A stretch of 64,000 nucleotides of DNA, taken from contig NZ_CP011509.1 of the NCBI RefSeq assembly GCF_001027285.1, positions 484,501-548,500 of the forward strand, read 5' to 3'. The translations under genes and the position numbers were made by a program. Below the pieces are notes generated by a model. It saw nothing but the letters and a program-made list of their open reading frames with translations. It was not told the DNA's origin and made no database searches. Positions 42,495 through 50,590 of this stretch are shown piece after piece; within the stretch, counting starts at the first letter, position 1, and each line of letters starts with the position of its first letter. This DNA comes from Archangium gephyra (lineage in GTDB: Bacteria; Myxococcota; Myxococcia; Myxococcales; Myxococcaceae).

Positions 42495-42980
42495 ATGATC
42501 GACATGAAGCGGGACGTGAAGAGCACGAGTGACCGGGAGCTCGTCCTGGTGCGGGTGCTGAATGCACCGAGGGAGCTGGTGTTCAAGACGTGGACGGAGC
42601 CGGAGCACGTGGAGAAGTGGTGGGGACCGCGAGGCTACACGACGAAGACGCACAAGATGGACGTGAGGCCGGGAGGCACGTGGCACTACCTGATGACCCA
42701 CGCCGAGCACGGGGAGTTCGACAATCTGATCACCTACCGCGAGGTGGTGCGGCCCGAGCGGCTGGTCTACAGCCACGGCACGAGCGAGGAGCCCGAGCAG
42801 TTCCAGGTGACGGTGACGTTCGCGAACGAGGGCGGGAAGACGCGGCTCACGATGCACAGCGTGTGGCCGTCGGCCGAGGTGCTCGCGGCGATGAAGAAGT
42901 ACGGGGCGGAGGAGGGCGGGAAGCACACCATGGACAAGCTGGAGGAGCACCTGGCGACGCTGGTCCAGCGCGCTACGTGA
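42495..42980 (+). CDS. SRPBCC-domain protein (AHSA1-like)
   Basis: Protein of 161 residues with the AHSA1/SRPBCC pattern: VLNAPRELVFKTWTEPEHVEKWWGP, DVRPGGTWHYLM, 'ITYREVVRPERLVYSHGTSE' and a C-terminal GKHTMDKLEEHLA. The fold has a large hydrophobic cavity for small ligands. Co-transcribed with the ArsR gene (42-bp gap). Its last 8 bp overlap the end of the convergent DUF1080 gene. Confidence 0.88.
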   Translation: MIDMKRDVKSTSDRELVLVRVLNAPRELVFKTWTEPEHVEKWWGPRGYTTKTHKMDVRPGGTWHYLMTHAEHGEFDNLITYREVVRPERLVYSHGTSEEPEQFQVTVTFANEGGKTRLTMHSVWPSAEVLAAMKKYGAEEGGKHTMDKLEEHLATLVQRAT

Positions 42981-43554
42981 GCCGCTGGAGGCGAGGGGCG
43001 CGGAAGCGGACGCGCGAGCCCGCGTGGTGGGCCTGAAGGCCGATGCGCCCGGAGCGGGGCTTGTGCGTGGGCGCGGTGAAGGCGCATACCTCGACACCGT
43101 TGAGCACGACGTGCAGCTCCAGTCCCCGGGCGAGGATGTCGAAGGAGTTCCACTCGCCCAGGGGCCGCGAGGCCTTCACCAGCGCGGGAGCGAGCGTGTA
43201 GAGGGCACCGGTGAGGTGCAGGGGGCTGCCCATGCGGGGACTGCCCAGGGTCTCGTGCTCGGGGTCCACGCCGCGGTCGTCGATCTGCACCTCGAAACCG
43301 GCCTTCCAGTCGGGCTGCTTGCGGGCGAGCTCGGCGGTGGGGAAGCGGAAGAAGACACCGGAGTTGTCCTCGATGGAGTGGGCGAGCCAGTCCACCTGGA
43401 GGCGGAAGTCGGAGAACTCGGAGGGGGTGTACCAGAGGAGGCCGGAGCCGCCTTCGGACTCGAGGAGGCCGGGGCCCACGGGGACGAAGCGGCCCTCGCC
43501 CGCCATGGCCCAGGCGCCGGGAGTGTCGAAGGAGAGGGTGTCGAAGGAGTCCAT
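42973..43554 (-). CDS. DUF1080 / 3-keto-disaccharide hydrolase domain protein
   Basis: Protein of 193 residues, concanavalin-like fold: LLWYTPSEFSDFRLQVDW, NSGVFFRF, 'FEVQIDDRGVDPEHETLGSP', GEWNSFDILARG, LNGVEVCAF, SGRIGLQAHH. These are the DUF1080 marks (family includes glycosidase-like enzymes). No signal peptide, unlike many members. Enzymatic role not established. Confidence 0.85.
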   Translation of the reverse strand: MDSFDTLSFDTPGAWAMAGEGRFVPVGPGLLESEGGSGLLWYTPSEFSDFRLQVDWLAHSIEDNSGVFFRFPTAELARKQPDWKAGFEVQIDDRGVDPEHETLGSPRMGSPLHLTGALYTLAPALVKASRPLGEWNSFDILARGLELHVVLNGVEVCAFTAPTHKPRSGRIGLQAHHAGSRVRFRAPRLQRLT

Positions 43555-43582
43555 GCGCCTCTGGAAGTGAAGGGGAAGAGCC

Positions 43583-44428
43583 TCAAGCCTGCGCCGGAAC
43601 GCGCCCGGTGATGCGCATCCAGGCGAGCACGACGGCGCCGTAGAGGAGGGCCGAGCCGAGGACCTGCCAGAGGGGGAGGAAGAGCTCCATTCCCAACCAG
43701 GAGGGTGCGCCCAGGGAGGAGACGAGGCCCAGGACGAGCTGCCCGGCCAGGGCCAGCACCAGTTGCAGGAGGATCATGACGGCGAAGACCACGAACAGGG
43801 TCAGCCGGTGTCCCTCGGTGAGCTGGTAGGAGTGATTGAGGGCCTCGAGGGGGCCGCGTCCATCGAGCACGACGAGGGCGGGGGCGAGGGACATGCGGAC
43901 GGCGAGGTAGAGGCCGGGAAGGATGAAGCAGAGCATTCCGGCGGCCACGGCGATGCCGAACAGGATGCTCATGAGGAACAGGGAGACGAAGCGGACCAGC
44001 CCCACCTGGAGCGCCGAGAGCAGGGAGGGCTCGGGCTGCTGGAGAAGGTTTTGAGCCGTCCAGGAGAGGAAGACGGCCGTCACGAACGAGGACAGGCAGG
44101 CGGAGACGAGGCCGAGCAGGAACCCGCTTGGGGCCGGGTCCTGGAGGAAGCTGGGCAGGAAGGCCGCGGAGAGGACGGAGCCCGCGAGACTGCCCGCGAG
44201 GAGGAGGCCCACGCCCGAGAGGTTGCGGCTCAGGAGGGAGAAGGAGTCCTGGAGCAGCTCGCCCGCGGAGAGGACGACGGTGGGCGCCACGCGTTGGACA
44301 CACGCCTGGCAGAGGAGTGCCTGGGAAGAACCGCGGCAGTCCTCACATCCGAAGGTTCCACAGCGCTCGCAGGTGAAGACCGCGCCGAGGTCCGGATGAA
44401 TGGCGCAGGCGGCCGACAATGACTGCAT
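43583..44428 (-). CDS. membrane protein with N-terminal zinc ribbon / B-box-like region
   Basis: Protein of 281 residues from ATG 44428; a TTG at 44467 would add 13. The N-terminus has CAIHPDLGAVFTCERCGTFGCEDCRG..LLCQAC, a B-box-like ligand set also seen in the genes at 25905 and 41197. Six membrane helices follow, with the DUF975/glycerophosphoryl-like pattern 'GMLCFILPGLYLAVRMSLAP' and GPLEALNHSYQLTEGH. That segment is typical of YciC/DUF975-type membrane proteins. Function unknown. Confidence 0.75.
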   Translation of the reverse strand: MQSLSAACAIHPDLGAVFTCERCGTFGCEDCRGSSQALLCQACVQRVAPTVVLSAGELLQDSFSLLSRNLSGVGLLLAGSLAGSVLSAAFLPSFLQDPAPSGFLLGLVSACLSSFVTAVFLSWTAQNLLQQPEPSLLSALQVGLVRFVSLFLMSILFGIAVAAGMLCFILPGLYLAVRMSLAPALVVLDGRGPLEALNHSYQLTEGHRLTLFVVFAVMILLQLVLALAGQLVLGLVSSLGAPSWLGMELFLPLWQVLGSALLYGAVVLAWMRITGRVPAQA

Positions 44429-44555
44429 GAAAAACCCCCCGTCTGCTGTGGCCGTACCCTGAAGCAACGGCGGCCGGGGGTAACGGCAAACGACGGGAGC
44501 GAGGAGTGAAGGACACTCCGGGCGTCGGATTCACGGCAGAGCCGGAGGGCTTCGT

Positions 44556-45305
44556 TCACCTGGACGACGGATGGAGCGAGCGGAACTCCACGGCGCACGC
44601 GAGGAGCCGGCGGATGGCCCGTTCCGCGTCTCCCTGACAGGCCTCGAGGAATGGCAGTGTCCAATCCTGTCCCGGCGGGACGCCCTTTTCCTCATGGAGC
44701 CACCGCTCGAAGCGTGGGTACTCCTCGTCGCGAGCGCCCGCGAGGGCCAGGCACAACCGGTAGCCCTCGATGAAGCCGGCCATCCGCTTCACTTCGATGG
44801 GACCGATGAACAGGAAGAGCCGGCCTTGCCTCTCCCCGAGCTCCTGGCGGACCTCCAGCAGCATGTCCAGCGTGGGTTTGGGAGGATGCACGGGCACCAG
44901 GGACGGCACCCGGACCGAGGGATGCTCGCCCCCACCAGTCCATTCGATGGAGGCCAGGAGCTCGGGAGGAAGGGAGCGAAACTCGGCGACGAAGTCCAGG
45001 TACTTGAGCAGGGCGCGCGGGTGATCTCCGTGGAACTCCTCCAGATAGCCGGAGTCCCAACCCTGGGCCGGCCAGGCTTTCTTGATGGAGAACAGCCACT
45101 CACCGAACAAGCGATCCGAGCCTTCGTCGACACCGAAGGCGTGAAGACACGATCCATAGCCCTGGAAGAGGCAGTTCGCCCAACCTACATCGGGCATACC
45201 GACGTAGAGGTACGGCCCCGTGGCGCGGCTGCGCATGTCCTCACGGATGCGCAGTTGCACCTCCTTCAGGGGGACGACAGGCGTTGCTCCAGGCAGAGGG
45301 CTCAT
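44556..45305 (-). CDS. putative immunity protein with internal duplication
   Basis: Protein of 249 residues with two related halves. The first has 'GPYLYVGMPDVGWANCLFQG', YGSCLHAFGVDEGSDRLFGEWL, and an LxFxAEFRSL ending; the second has 'GRLFLFIGPIEVKRMAGFIE', GYRLCLALAGARDEEYPRFERWL and VEFRSLHP. No signal peptide. It starts 4 bp inside the end of the papain-like gene (ATGA overlap), the standard toxin-immunity arrangement. Immunity function is inference from position and small soluble form. Confidence 0.6.
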   Translation of the reverse strand: MSPLPGATPVVPLKEVQLRIREDMRSRATGPYLYVGMPDVGWANCLFQGYGSCLHAFGVDEGSDRLFGEWLFSIKKAWPAQGWDSGYLEEFHGDHPRALLKYLDFVAEFRSLPPELLASIEWTGGGEHPSVRVPSLVPVHPPKPTLDMLLEVRQELGERQGRLFLFIGPIEVKRMAGFIEGYRLCLALAGARDEEYPRFERWLHEEKGVPPGQDWTLPFLEACQGDAERAIRRLLACAVEFRSLHPSSR

Positions 45306-45865
45306 GGCACCTCCGGCAGTGCTTCAATGACCTTCTGGATGATTTCCGAGCGCGCTCCCAGCCGGCTCAGATACTCCGCCCACGGCATGCCCGTCGCTCC
45401 CGTGTAGGCGTCATATGCGCGGCCATTCATTCGCACCAGGACATGGTAGCCAGTCCGCGACACATTCAGGTCCCGGCCGTCCGGCATTTTGAACAGGATG
45501 TATCCAAATATTTCCCGATCCCGGGTGGTCAGCTTCACGAGTTCCGGCTTGCCTCCCAGTTGGGTGAAGGCCGTGTGGATGGACCGCGCCACTCCCTGAC
45601 AGGCCCCCGCTGCCTGCTTGCTCGCATCAAAGGCCGTCTTGAACGCGAACAGCCAGGAGGGTGCGGCTTTACCGGTGGTCACCGCCCAGTAGTCGATGGC
45701 CCCTGTCACGTCTCCTCGCGCCAGGAGGCTGAGCGTATGTGCCCTGAGCGAGTCCGCGCCCATCACCTGCGCGGCCACCGTTTCCCGGACGGGTGTCGCG
45801 CCGTGCGCGGCACCCATGGATGCCATCAAGCACGACACCACCAGCCAGACGCGCAAGAGAGGCAT
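45302..45865 (-). CDS. secreted papain-like (Tox-PL-type) protein, putative toxin
   Basis: Protein of 187 residues with an N-terminal signal peptide (LLRVWLVVSCLMASMGAAHG). A Cys-His-Asp triad is visible: GACQGVARS (Cys89), SRTGYHVLVRMNG (His141) and RAYDAYTGATG (Asp152), spaced as in papain-fold toxins and deamidases of polymorphic toxin systems. Secretion by Sec rather than by T6SS is unusual for this domain. The downstream overlapping gene is the likely immunity protein. Alternative: a periplasmic peptidase or transglutaminase-like enzyme acting on the cell's own substrates. Confidence 0.7.
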   Translation of the reverse strand: MPLLRVWLVVSCLMASMGAAHGATPVRETVAAQVMGADSLRAHTLSLLARGDVTGAIDYWAVTTGKAAPSWLFAFKTAFDASKQAAGACQGVARSIHTAFTQLGGKPELVKLTTRDREIFGYILFKMPDGRDLNVSRTGYHVLVRMNGRAYDAYTGATGMPWAEYLSRLGARSEIIQKVIEALPEVP

Positions 45866-45933
45866 GAAGAACCATTCTCAGCCCTGCACTCCTGAGCGTC
45901 CAGGCGCACCCGGAGTGCGCATTCGCCACCGCT

Positions 45934-46482
45934 TCACAGGGACCAGCCGAGCGACACCTGCGCACGCGGAGCCACCGTCACGGTCCACAGGCTGAAGCCA
46001 GGAATGGGGGGCCGGTAGAGCGCGCCCAGGCCCAGCGAGGCCTGCACGGTGAAGCCCTCGCCGAACCGGAAGCTGTAGCCCGAGAGCACCGCGCCGCCCA
46101 CCTGCCACACCGTCCGCGTGCGCGACTCGGGCCTCGTGCCCACGCCGGTGTCCACCCACGCATGCACCACCTCCAGCCGCGGGCCCACCCACAGCCCCTC
46201 CAGCACCGGGCCCTTCAAATAGAAGCGTGCACCGGGCTCGAGGCCCAGGCGCAGGGAGTCGGGGTCCGCGTCCTCGAAGACGGGAATCCACTTCCCCAGG
46301 TTGAAGGCCACGCGCAGCCCCAGCGTCACGGAGAAGCCGTCGTCCCGCTCCTGCTCGGCCTCCAGCGCGAAACCGTCAGGGGCCAGCGGCACCGCCACGC
46401 CCACGTACATCCGGCCCTCCTCCTCTCCCGCCGGAAGGGCCGTCATCACCAGGGCCGTCAGCACTCCCATCACGCCGGACAT
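45934..46482 (-). CDS. putative outer-membrane beta-barrel protein
   Basis: Protein of 182 residues from the ATG at 46482, with a short signal peptide (MSGVMGVLTALVMTALPAG). The mature part has alternating strand segments (FSVTLGLRVAFNLGKW, ARFYLKGPVLEGLWVG, 'GAVLSGYSFRFGEGFTVQAS') and ends in Trp-Ser-Leu, all features of a small outer-membrane barrel (DUF3575-like). No specific function seen. Confidence 0.65.
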   Translation of the reverse strand: MSGVMGVLTALVMTALPAGEEEGRMYVGVAVPLAPDGFALEAEQERDDGFSVTLGLRVAFNLGKWIPVFEDADPDSLRLGLEPGARFYLKGPVLEGLWVGPRLEVVHAWVDTGVGTRPESRTRTVWQVGGAVLSGYSFRFGEGFTVQASLGLGALYRPPIPGFSLWTVTVAPRAQVSLGWSL

Positions 46483-46679
46483 GGCACCCCCTCGCTGCAA
46501 CCCCCATGCACCGGCCAGCGAGACAAAAAACCCAGGCGGCACGGGCACTTCGCTCCCGCGCCCACGTCACGCCGCGTACGCACCCGCGCGTCCCACTGGC
46601 ACGCGCCGTACGCACACCGCCCGCGCGCACCGACCCACGGAGCGTGGCCCCCCTCCCGGGCCTTCGTTAGGGTGAGGCC

Positions 46680-47501
46680 ATGTCCGCTCCCTCTTCCGAC
46701 TCTCCCTTCCTCAACGCCACCACCTGGAACGCGCTCGGGGAGGGGCGCTACCAGGGACACATCCGCCCCGAGTGGTTCCAGGGACGCGGCGCCTACGGCG
46801 GCATGCTCGGAGGCGCGCTGCTGCGCTCGATGATGCGCGAGCTGAACGAGCCGGCCCGTGCACCGCGCTCGCTCACCGTGCACTTCTGCGCGCCCGTGGC
46901 CGAGGGCGAGGCCTTCCTCGTGGTGCGCACGGAGCGCGCCGGGCGTCAGGTGACGCACCTGTCGGCGAGGATGGAGCAAGCGGGGCAGGTGACGTGCCTG
47001 GCGAGCGCCACCTTCGCCACCTCGCGCGAGACGCCGCTCGTCTACACGGACGCGCGCCCGCCCCGGGTGCCGCCTCCGGACGACGTGCCCCCCGTGCCGA
47101 GCTCCATGCTGCCCACCTTCGGCGCTCAATTCGAGTACCGCTGGTGCGTGGGGGCCGTGCCCTACTCGGGCGCCGCCGAGGCCCGCGTGGGCGGTTGGAT
47201 TCGCCCGAATGTCCCCACGCCGCTCGATGCGCCCCTGGTGGTGGGCCTGCTGGATGCCTTTCCTCCCGCGGCGTTCGCCCGGGTGGACGGCTTCTGCAAC
47301 GGCGCCACCATGGACTACACGGCGCACTTCTACGCGCCGCTGCCGCTCGACGCCGCGCCGGATGCCTTCTACCTGCGCACCGGCCACTCCCGTCACGCCG
47401 CGCACGGCTACGCGGATGACCTGGCGGAGCTGTGGAGCCAGAACGGACAGCTGCTCGCCCAGCTGCGCCAGATGGCGGCCGTGTTCCCCCCGAGCCGCTG
47501 A
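46680..47501 (+). CDS. acyl-CoA thioesterase family protein (double hotdog)
   Basis: Protein of 273 residues. It shows the TesB-like 4HBT_3 pattern: RYQGHIRPEWFQGRGAYGGMLGGALLRSM, then PRSLTVHFCAPVAEGEAFLVV, RQVTHLSARMEQ, and a second hotdog half with 'VGGWIRPNVPTPLDAPLVVG' and 'NGATMDYTAHFYAPLPLDAA'. Probably hydrolyses acyl-CoA thioesters in the cytoplasm. Confidence 0.85.
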   Translation: MSAPSSDSPFLNATTWNALGEGRYQGHIRPEWFQGRGAYGGMLGGALLRSMMRELNEPARAPRSLTVHFCAPVAEGEAFLVVRTERAGRQVTHLSARMEQAGQVTCLASATFATSRETPLVYTDARPPRVPPPDDVPPVPSSMLPTFGAQFEYRWCVGAVPYSGAAEARVGGWIRPNVPTPLDAPLVVGLLDAFPPAAFARVDGFCNGATMDYTAHFYAPLPLDAAPDAFYLRTGHSRHAAHGYADDLAELWSQNGQLLAQLRQMAAVFPPSR

Positions 47502-47519
47502 ACCGGCGCCCGCGTCCCC

Positions 47520-47987
47520 TCAGACGGTGGGCGCGCGCCGCCCGGCCCGGCCCTCCTTCCCGCTCTCGGAAGCGGACTTGCGGGAGGCGTGCTGGGCACG
47601 CGCGGCGAAGATGCGGGGCATGCTGTCCTCAATCCAGTCGGTGAGGGCCTCGATGTGCCCGGCGACCTCCTCGCCCAGGGGGGTGAGGCTGTAGTCCACC
47701 CGGGGAGGGATGACGGGGAAGACCTCGCGGACGACGAAGCCGTCCTCCTCCAGCGCGTGGAGCGTCTGGGCGAGCATCTTCTCGCTCACGCCCGCCACCT
47801 TCCGCCGCAGCTCGCTGAAGCGGTGCGTGCCCTCCAGCAGGGCCACCAGCACCAGCACGCCCCAGCGGCTCGTGACGTGGTCCAGCACACCCCGGGACGG
47901 GCACGCGGCGGCGTAGAGGTCGCCTCGCTGCTCGGCCTGCTTCGCCATCGCCTTGCGCAGGTGCTTCGGCTGCTTGGACGCTGTCAT
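47520..47987 (-). CDS. HxlR-family transcriptional regulator
   Basis: Protein of 155 residues: CPSRGVLDHVTSRWGVLVLVALL, 'RFSELRRKVAGVSEKMLAQT' (winged helix), LEEDGFVVREVFPVIPPRVDYSLTPLG. The Cys at the start of the core (AACPSRG) is the conserved redox-sensing Cys of HypR/YodB/QorR-type members. Divergent from an NAD(P)-binding quinone reductase-like gene, the usual target of such regulators. Confidence 0.9.
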   Translation of the reverse strand: MTASKQPKHLRKAMAKQAEQRGDLYAAACPSRGVLDHVTSRWGVLVLVALLEGTHRFSELRRKVAGVSEKMLAQTLHALEEDGFVVREVFPVIPPRVDYSLTPLGEEVAGHIEALTDWIEDSMPRIFAARAQHASRKSASESGKEGRAGRRAPTV

Positions 47988-47995
47988 GTCAGTAG

Positions 47996-48030
47996 CTTAC
48001 CTCAAGGTAGGTACTTACGAAAAGTAAGTA
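47996..48030. promoter_or_regulatory. HxlR operator region
   Basis: Between the divergent hxlR-type and reductase genes. It has a perfect inverted repeat TACTTAC-GAAAA-GTAAGTA (48012-48030) and, 10 bp to the left, TACCT-CA-AGGTA (47998-48009). Both resemble HxlR/QorR-type operators (TACTTA half sites). The AT-rich centre stands out from the GC-rich surroundings. Confidence 0.75.
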
Positions 48031-48093
48031 TGGCCGTTAGGGTGAGTCCTGCGTCTCGACGAAGTCCTCACGCCACAGGAAAGGAACCCCCCC

Positions 48094-48948
48094 ATGATTC
48101 TCGTCACTGGAGCCACCGGTAAGCTCGGCCGTCTCGTCCTCGAGCAGCTGCTCGAGAAGGTCCCCGCCCACCAGGTCATCGCGGCCGTGCGCAACCCCGA
48201 GAAGGCCGCGGAGCTCGAGGCGCGCGGCATCCAGGTGCGCAAGGCGGACTACGGCCAGCCGGGGACGCTCGGGCCGGCGTTCGCGGGAGTGGAGAAGGTG
48301 CTGCTCATCTCCTCCAACGAAGTCGGACAGCGGGCGGCGCAGCACCAGGCGGTGGTGGAAGCGGCGAAAAAGGCCGGAGTGAAGCTGCTGGTCTACACGA
48401 GCATCCTGCGCGCGGACCGCTCGCGGCTGGCGCTGGCCGCGGAGCACAAGGCCACCGAGGAGATGATCCGGGCCTCGGGCGTGCCGTACGTGCTGCTGCG
48501 CAACGGCTGGTACACGGAGAACTACACGGAGAACCTGGGGCCGGCGCTGGCGCACGGGGCCCTGGTGGGCAGCGCGGGCGAGGGCCGGGTCGCCGCGGCC
48601 ACCCGGGCCGACTACGCGGCGGCGGCGGTGGCGGTGCTGACGGGCTCGGGCCATGAGAACAAGGTGTACGAGCTGGCGGGGGACACCGCGTTCACGATGA
48701 CGGAGCTGGCCGCCGAGGTGTCGCGCAAGGCGGGCAAGGCGATTGTCTACAAGGACCTGCCGCCCGAGCAGTACCAGGGCGTGCTCGTGGGAGCCGGTGT
48801 ACCGGGGCCGTTCGCCGGGGTGCTGGTGGACTCGGACGTTGGCGCTTCCCGGGGCGAGCTGAACGACGCGTCCGGCGACCTGCGCCGCCTCATTGGCCGT
48901 CCCACGACGCCGCTCGCGAACGCGGTGGCCGTGGCCTTCCAGCGCTGA
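48094..48948 (+). CDS. NAD(P)H:quinone oxidoreductase-like protein (QorB type)
   Basis: Protein of 284 residues of the NmrA-like atypical SDR type: LVTGATGKLGRLVLEQLL (dinucleotide site), VEKVLLISSNEVGQRAAQH, VYTSILRADRS, 'RASGVPYVLLRNGWYTENYT' and VYELAGDTAFTMTELAAEV. This matches QorB/YtfG quinone oxidoreductase 2. Divergent from the HxlR regulator with shared operators, so probably induced by quinone or electrophile stress. The AACTGGTCC palindrome follows the gene. Confidence 0.85.
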   Translation: MILVTGATGKLGRLVLEQLLEKVPAHQVIAAVRNPEKAAELEARGIQVRKADYGQPGTLGPAFAGVEKVLLISSNEVGQRAAQHQAVVEAAKKAGVKLLVYTSILRADRSRLALAAEHKATEEMIRASGVPYVLLRNGWYTENYTENLGPALAHGALVGSAGEGRVAAATRADYAAAAVAVLTGSGHENKVYELAGDTAFTMTELAAEVSRKAGKAIVYKDLPPEQYQGVLVGAGVPGPFAGVLVDSDVGASRGELNDASGDLRRLIGRPTTPLANAVAVAFQR

Positions 48949-49250
48949 GTCTCATCTTCCAAGCCAGGAGGATGGAGTCCTGGCAGCGGGGAGGTTCCGG
49001 CCGCGATGGGGAGCAACTGGTCCGATTGTTGGACCAGTTGGCACGCCGCGCGGCCGGAAGGCACCCCGGCGAAGGAAGCCGCGGAAGGGGTTGTGAGGGG
49101 AGGGACGCGGGGATGTATGGGGTGCGAGCCGTGGACGGGGGGTGGAGGGGGTTCGCTGAGGGCCACTTCCGCTCCACGCGGGGCTCGGGTAGTTTGCGCC
49201 GCTCTGCGTTCGGCAGTTCCGCAGTACGCAGCAAACCGAGGACATCAACG
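48949..49250. other. intergenic region with palindrome
   Basis: 302 bp between the quinone reductase gene and the next gene. It holds the AACTGGTCC palindromic element (49015-49039) near its left end and must carry the promoter of the following gene. No small gene is supported. Confidence 0.45.
49015..49039. repeat. AACTGGTCC palindromic element, copy 2
   Basis: AACTGGTCC-GATTGTT-GGACCAGTT, the reverse complement of the element at 23413-23437 over all 25 bp. Both copies lie shortly downstream of NAD(P)-binding (NmrA/biliverdin-reductase-like) genes. Confidence 0.8.
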
Positions 49251-49742
49251 ATGGCACGCATTTCCCAGGACCAGGCGCAGGAGCGCCACGCGTTCCTGCT
49301 CGACCTCTTCCGCAACCAGCCGGACATCAGCCGCAACGAGGCGATGGACGCGTACAAGGACAAGTTCGGGGCCTCGCTGAACGCGAAGACGTTCAACGAG
49401 CTGCGCGAGCAGGCGCTGCGTGATGCGGAGAACGAGGAGAAGGCCGAGGAGAGCGTGAGCGAGGCCGAGGAGACGCCGGTGGAGGAGACGAAGCAGCGGG
49501 TGGTGGCGGCGGCGCTGGACTTGACGAACGGTGCGGGCACGCCCGCGGCGGCGGCGGCGGCGGCGGCGAAGAAGCCGAAGGCGAAGGGGGCGGGGGCGAA
49601 GAACGTGTTCGTGGACGCGACGCAGGAGCAGCTGCAGTTCCTGGAGAAGGTGCTGATCCAGCTGCAGGACTCGGGTGCGAACAACGTGCGCATCGACCAC
49701 GCCACGGACCGCTGGATGGTCCTGACGGTGGACTCGAAGTAG
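49251..49742 (+). CDS. conserved hypothetical protein with Ala/Lys linker
   Basis: Protein of 163 residues from ATG 49251. The N-terminal half is helical ('RHAFLLDLFRNQPDISRNEA', FNELREQALRDAENEEK), then an acidic segment and a run of Ala followed by KKPKAKGAGAK, then a compact C-terminal domain (FVDATQEQLQFLEKVLIQLQDS..NNVRIDHATDRWMVLTVDSK). The basic Ala/Lys linker recalls histone-tail-like or nucleic-acid-binding linkers. Function unknown. Confidence 0.65.
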   Translation: MARISQDQAQERHAFLLDLFRNQPDISRNEAMDAYKDKFGASLNAKTFNELREQALRDAENEEKAEESVSEAEETPVEETKQRVVAAALDLTNGAGTPAAAAAAAAKKPKAKGAGAKNVFVDATQEQLQFLEKVLIQLQDSGANNVRIDHATDRWMVLTVDSK

Positions 49743-49776
49743 TCAGTCGTTTCCCGAAGTCCCTCTGTCAATCCCT

Positions 49777-49811
49777 CCCTCTCCCCCCGGGAGAGGGTCG
49801 GGGTGAGGGTG
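49777..49811 (+). repeat. REP-like palindromic element
   Basis: CCCTCTCC..GGGAGAGGG hairpin followed by TCGGGGTGAGGGT, intergenic, just left of the IS-derived element. Confidence 0.85.
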
Positions 49812-49909
49812 CCCGCCCCCGTGTTCCCCCCGAGAGGGAGAGCGAACCGGGGGCGAAGCGCTAAGAGTGCCTGGCAAAACCTGGCGAGGGATGCGGGCCG
49901 TACAAGGGC

Positions 49910-50410
49910 CTAGTTGCTCACGCTGACGACGGCGCCTTCCAACTCGGCGGGTTCGGGCGCCTCGTAGAGGCCCTCGATGAGGTCGAACATTTCCGGCGTC
50001 ACCTCCATGACGAAGGTCTCGCCCTTGGAGGTGTTGCGGCCGGCGACCCGGGCGCGGCGGACATCCTGCGGCGCGTCAACGAAGTGCCACTGCAGCGACA
50101 GGCCGGCGGCCTCGGCGAACTGGCGGATGCGCTCGCGGTCGGCGCGGCGCATCAGCCCGAGGTCGAGGACCACCGAAGTCCCGGCGGCGACCACAGCGGC
50201 TGCCGTCGACCTGATCAGCGCCGCGCAGCGGCCGGCCCGCTCCAGCATCCACTGGAACTCGATGGGCCCGCGGACGTCGGGGCCGAAGAGGCGCGCGCCC
50301 CATTCGTCGAGGATGAAGGGGACGGCGCCCTCCCGCCGGGCCAAGGCGTGGGCGTAGGTCGTCTTCCCCGCGCCGCAGGGACCGAAGATGACGTTGAGTT
50401 GGGCCGCCAT
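49910..50410 (-). CDS. P-loop kinase-like ATP-binding protein (AAA_33), IS passenger
   Basis: Protein of 166 residues from ATG 50410. Walker A is FGPCGAGKTTYA; further motifs are FILDEWGARLFGP, VVLDLGLMRRADRERIRQFA and 'ARVAGRNTSKGETFVMEVTP'. This fits the AAA_33 group (zeta-toxin, polynucleotide- or small-molecule-kinase-like). Acceptor substrate unknown. The stop lies inside the left terminal repeat of the IS-derived element, and upstream it reads in frame into the transposase remnant. Confidence 0.75.
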   Translation of the reverse strand: MAAQLNVIFGPCGAGKTTYAHALARREGAVPFILDEWGARLFGPDVRGPIEFQWMLERAGRCAALIRSTAAAVVAAGTSVVLDLGLMRRADRERIRQFAEAAGLSLQWHFVDAPQDVRRARVAGRNTSKGETFVMEVTPEMFDLIEGLYEAPEPAELEGAVVSVSN

Positions 50411-50590
50411 GATGACCTCGCCGGGTAAGTCCTCCCAAGGGATGCCGATCTTGAGCACGAAGAGGATGCCTGGCAAGCAGGCGCGATCCTCTGCGGGCGG
50501 ATGCCCCCTTCAGGTGAGGCGGATGCTTCGGGAGAAGTGGCTCGACGCAGGACCAGAGCGCGTCGGAGACAAGCTCGCGGGCCATGCACC
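50411..50590 (-). pseudogene. 5' remnant of an IS5-family transposase
   Basis: Minus-strand translation gives LVSDALWSCVEPLLPKHPPHLKG and, after a one-base frame change, PPAEDRACLPGILFVLKIGIPWEDLP. Both are characteristic of the DUF4096 N-terminus of IS5-family transposases. The catalytic DDE part is absent; the frame continues straight into the P-loop kinase ORF (GEVIMAAQLNV). Confidence 0.8.
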
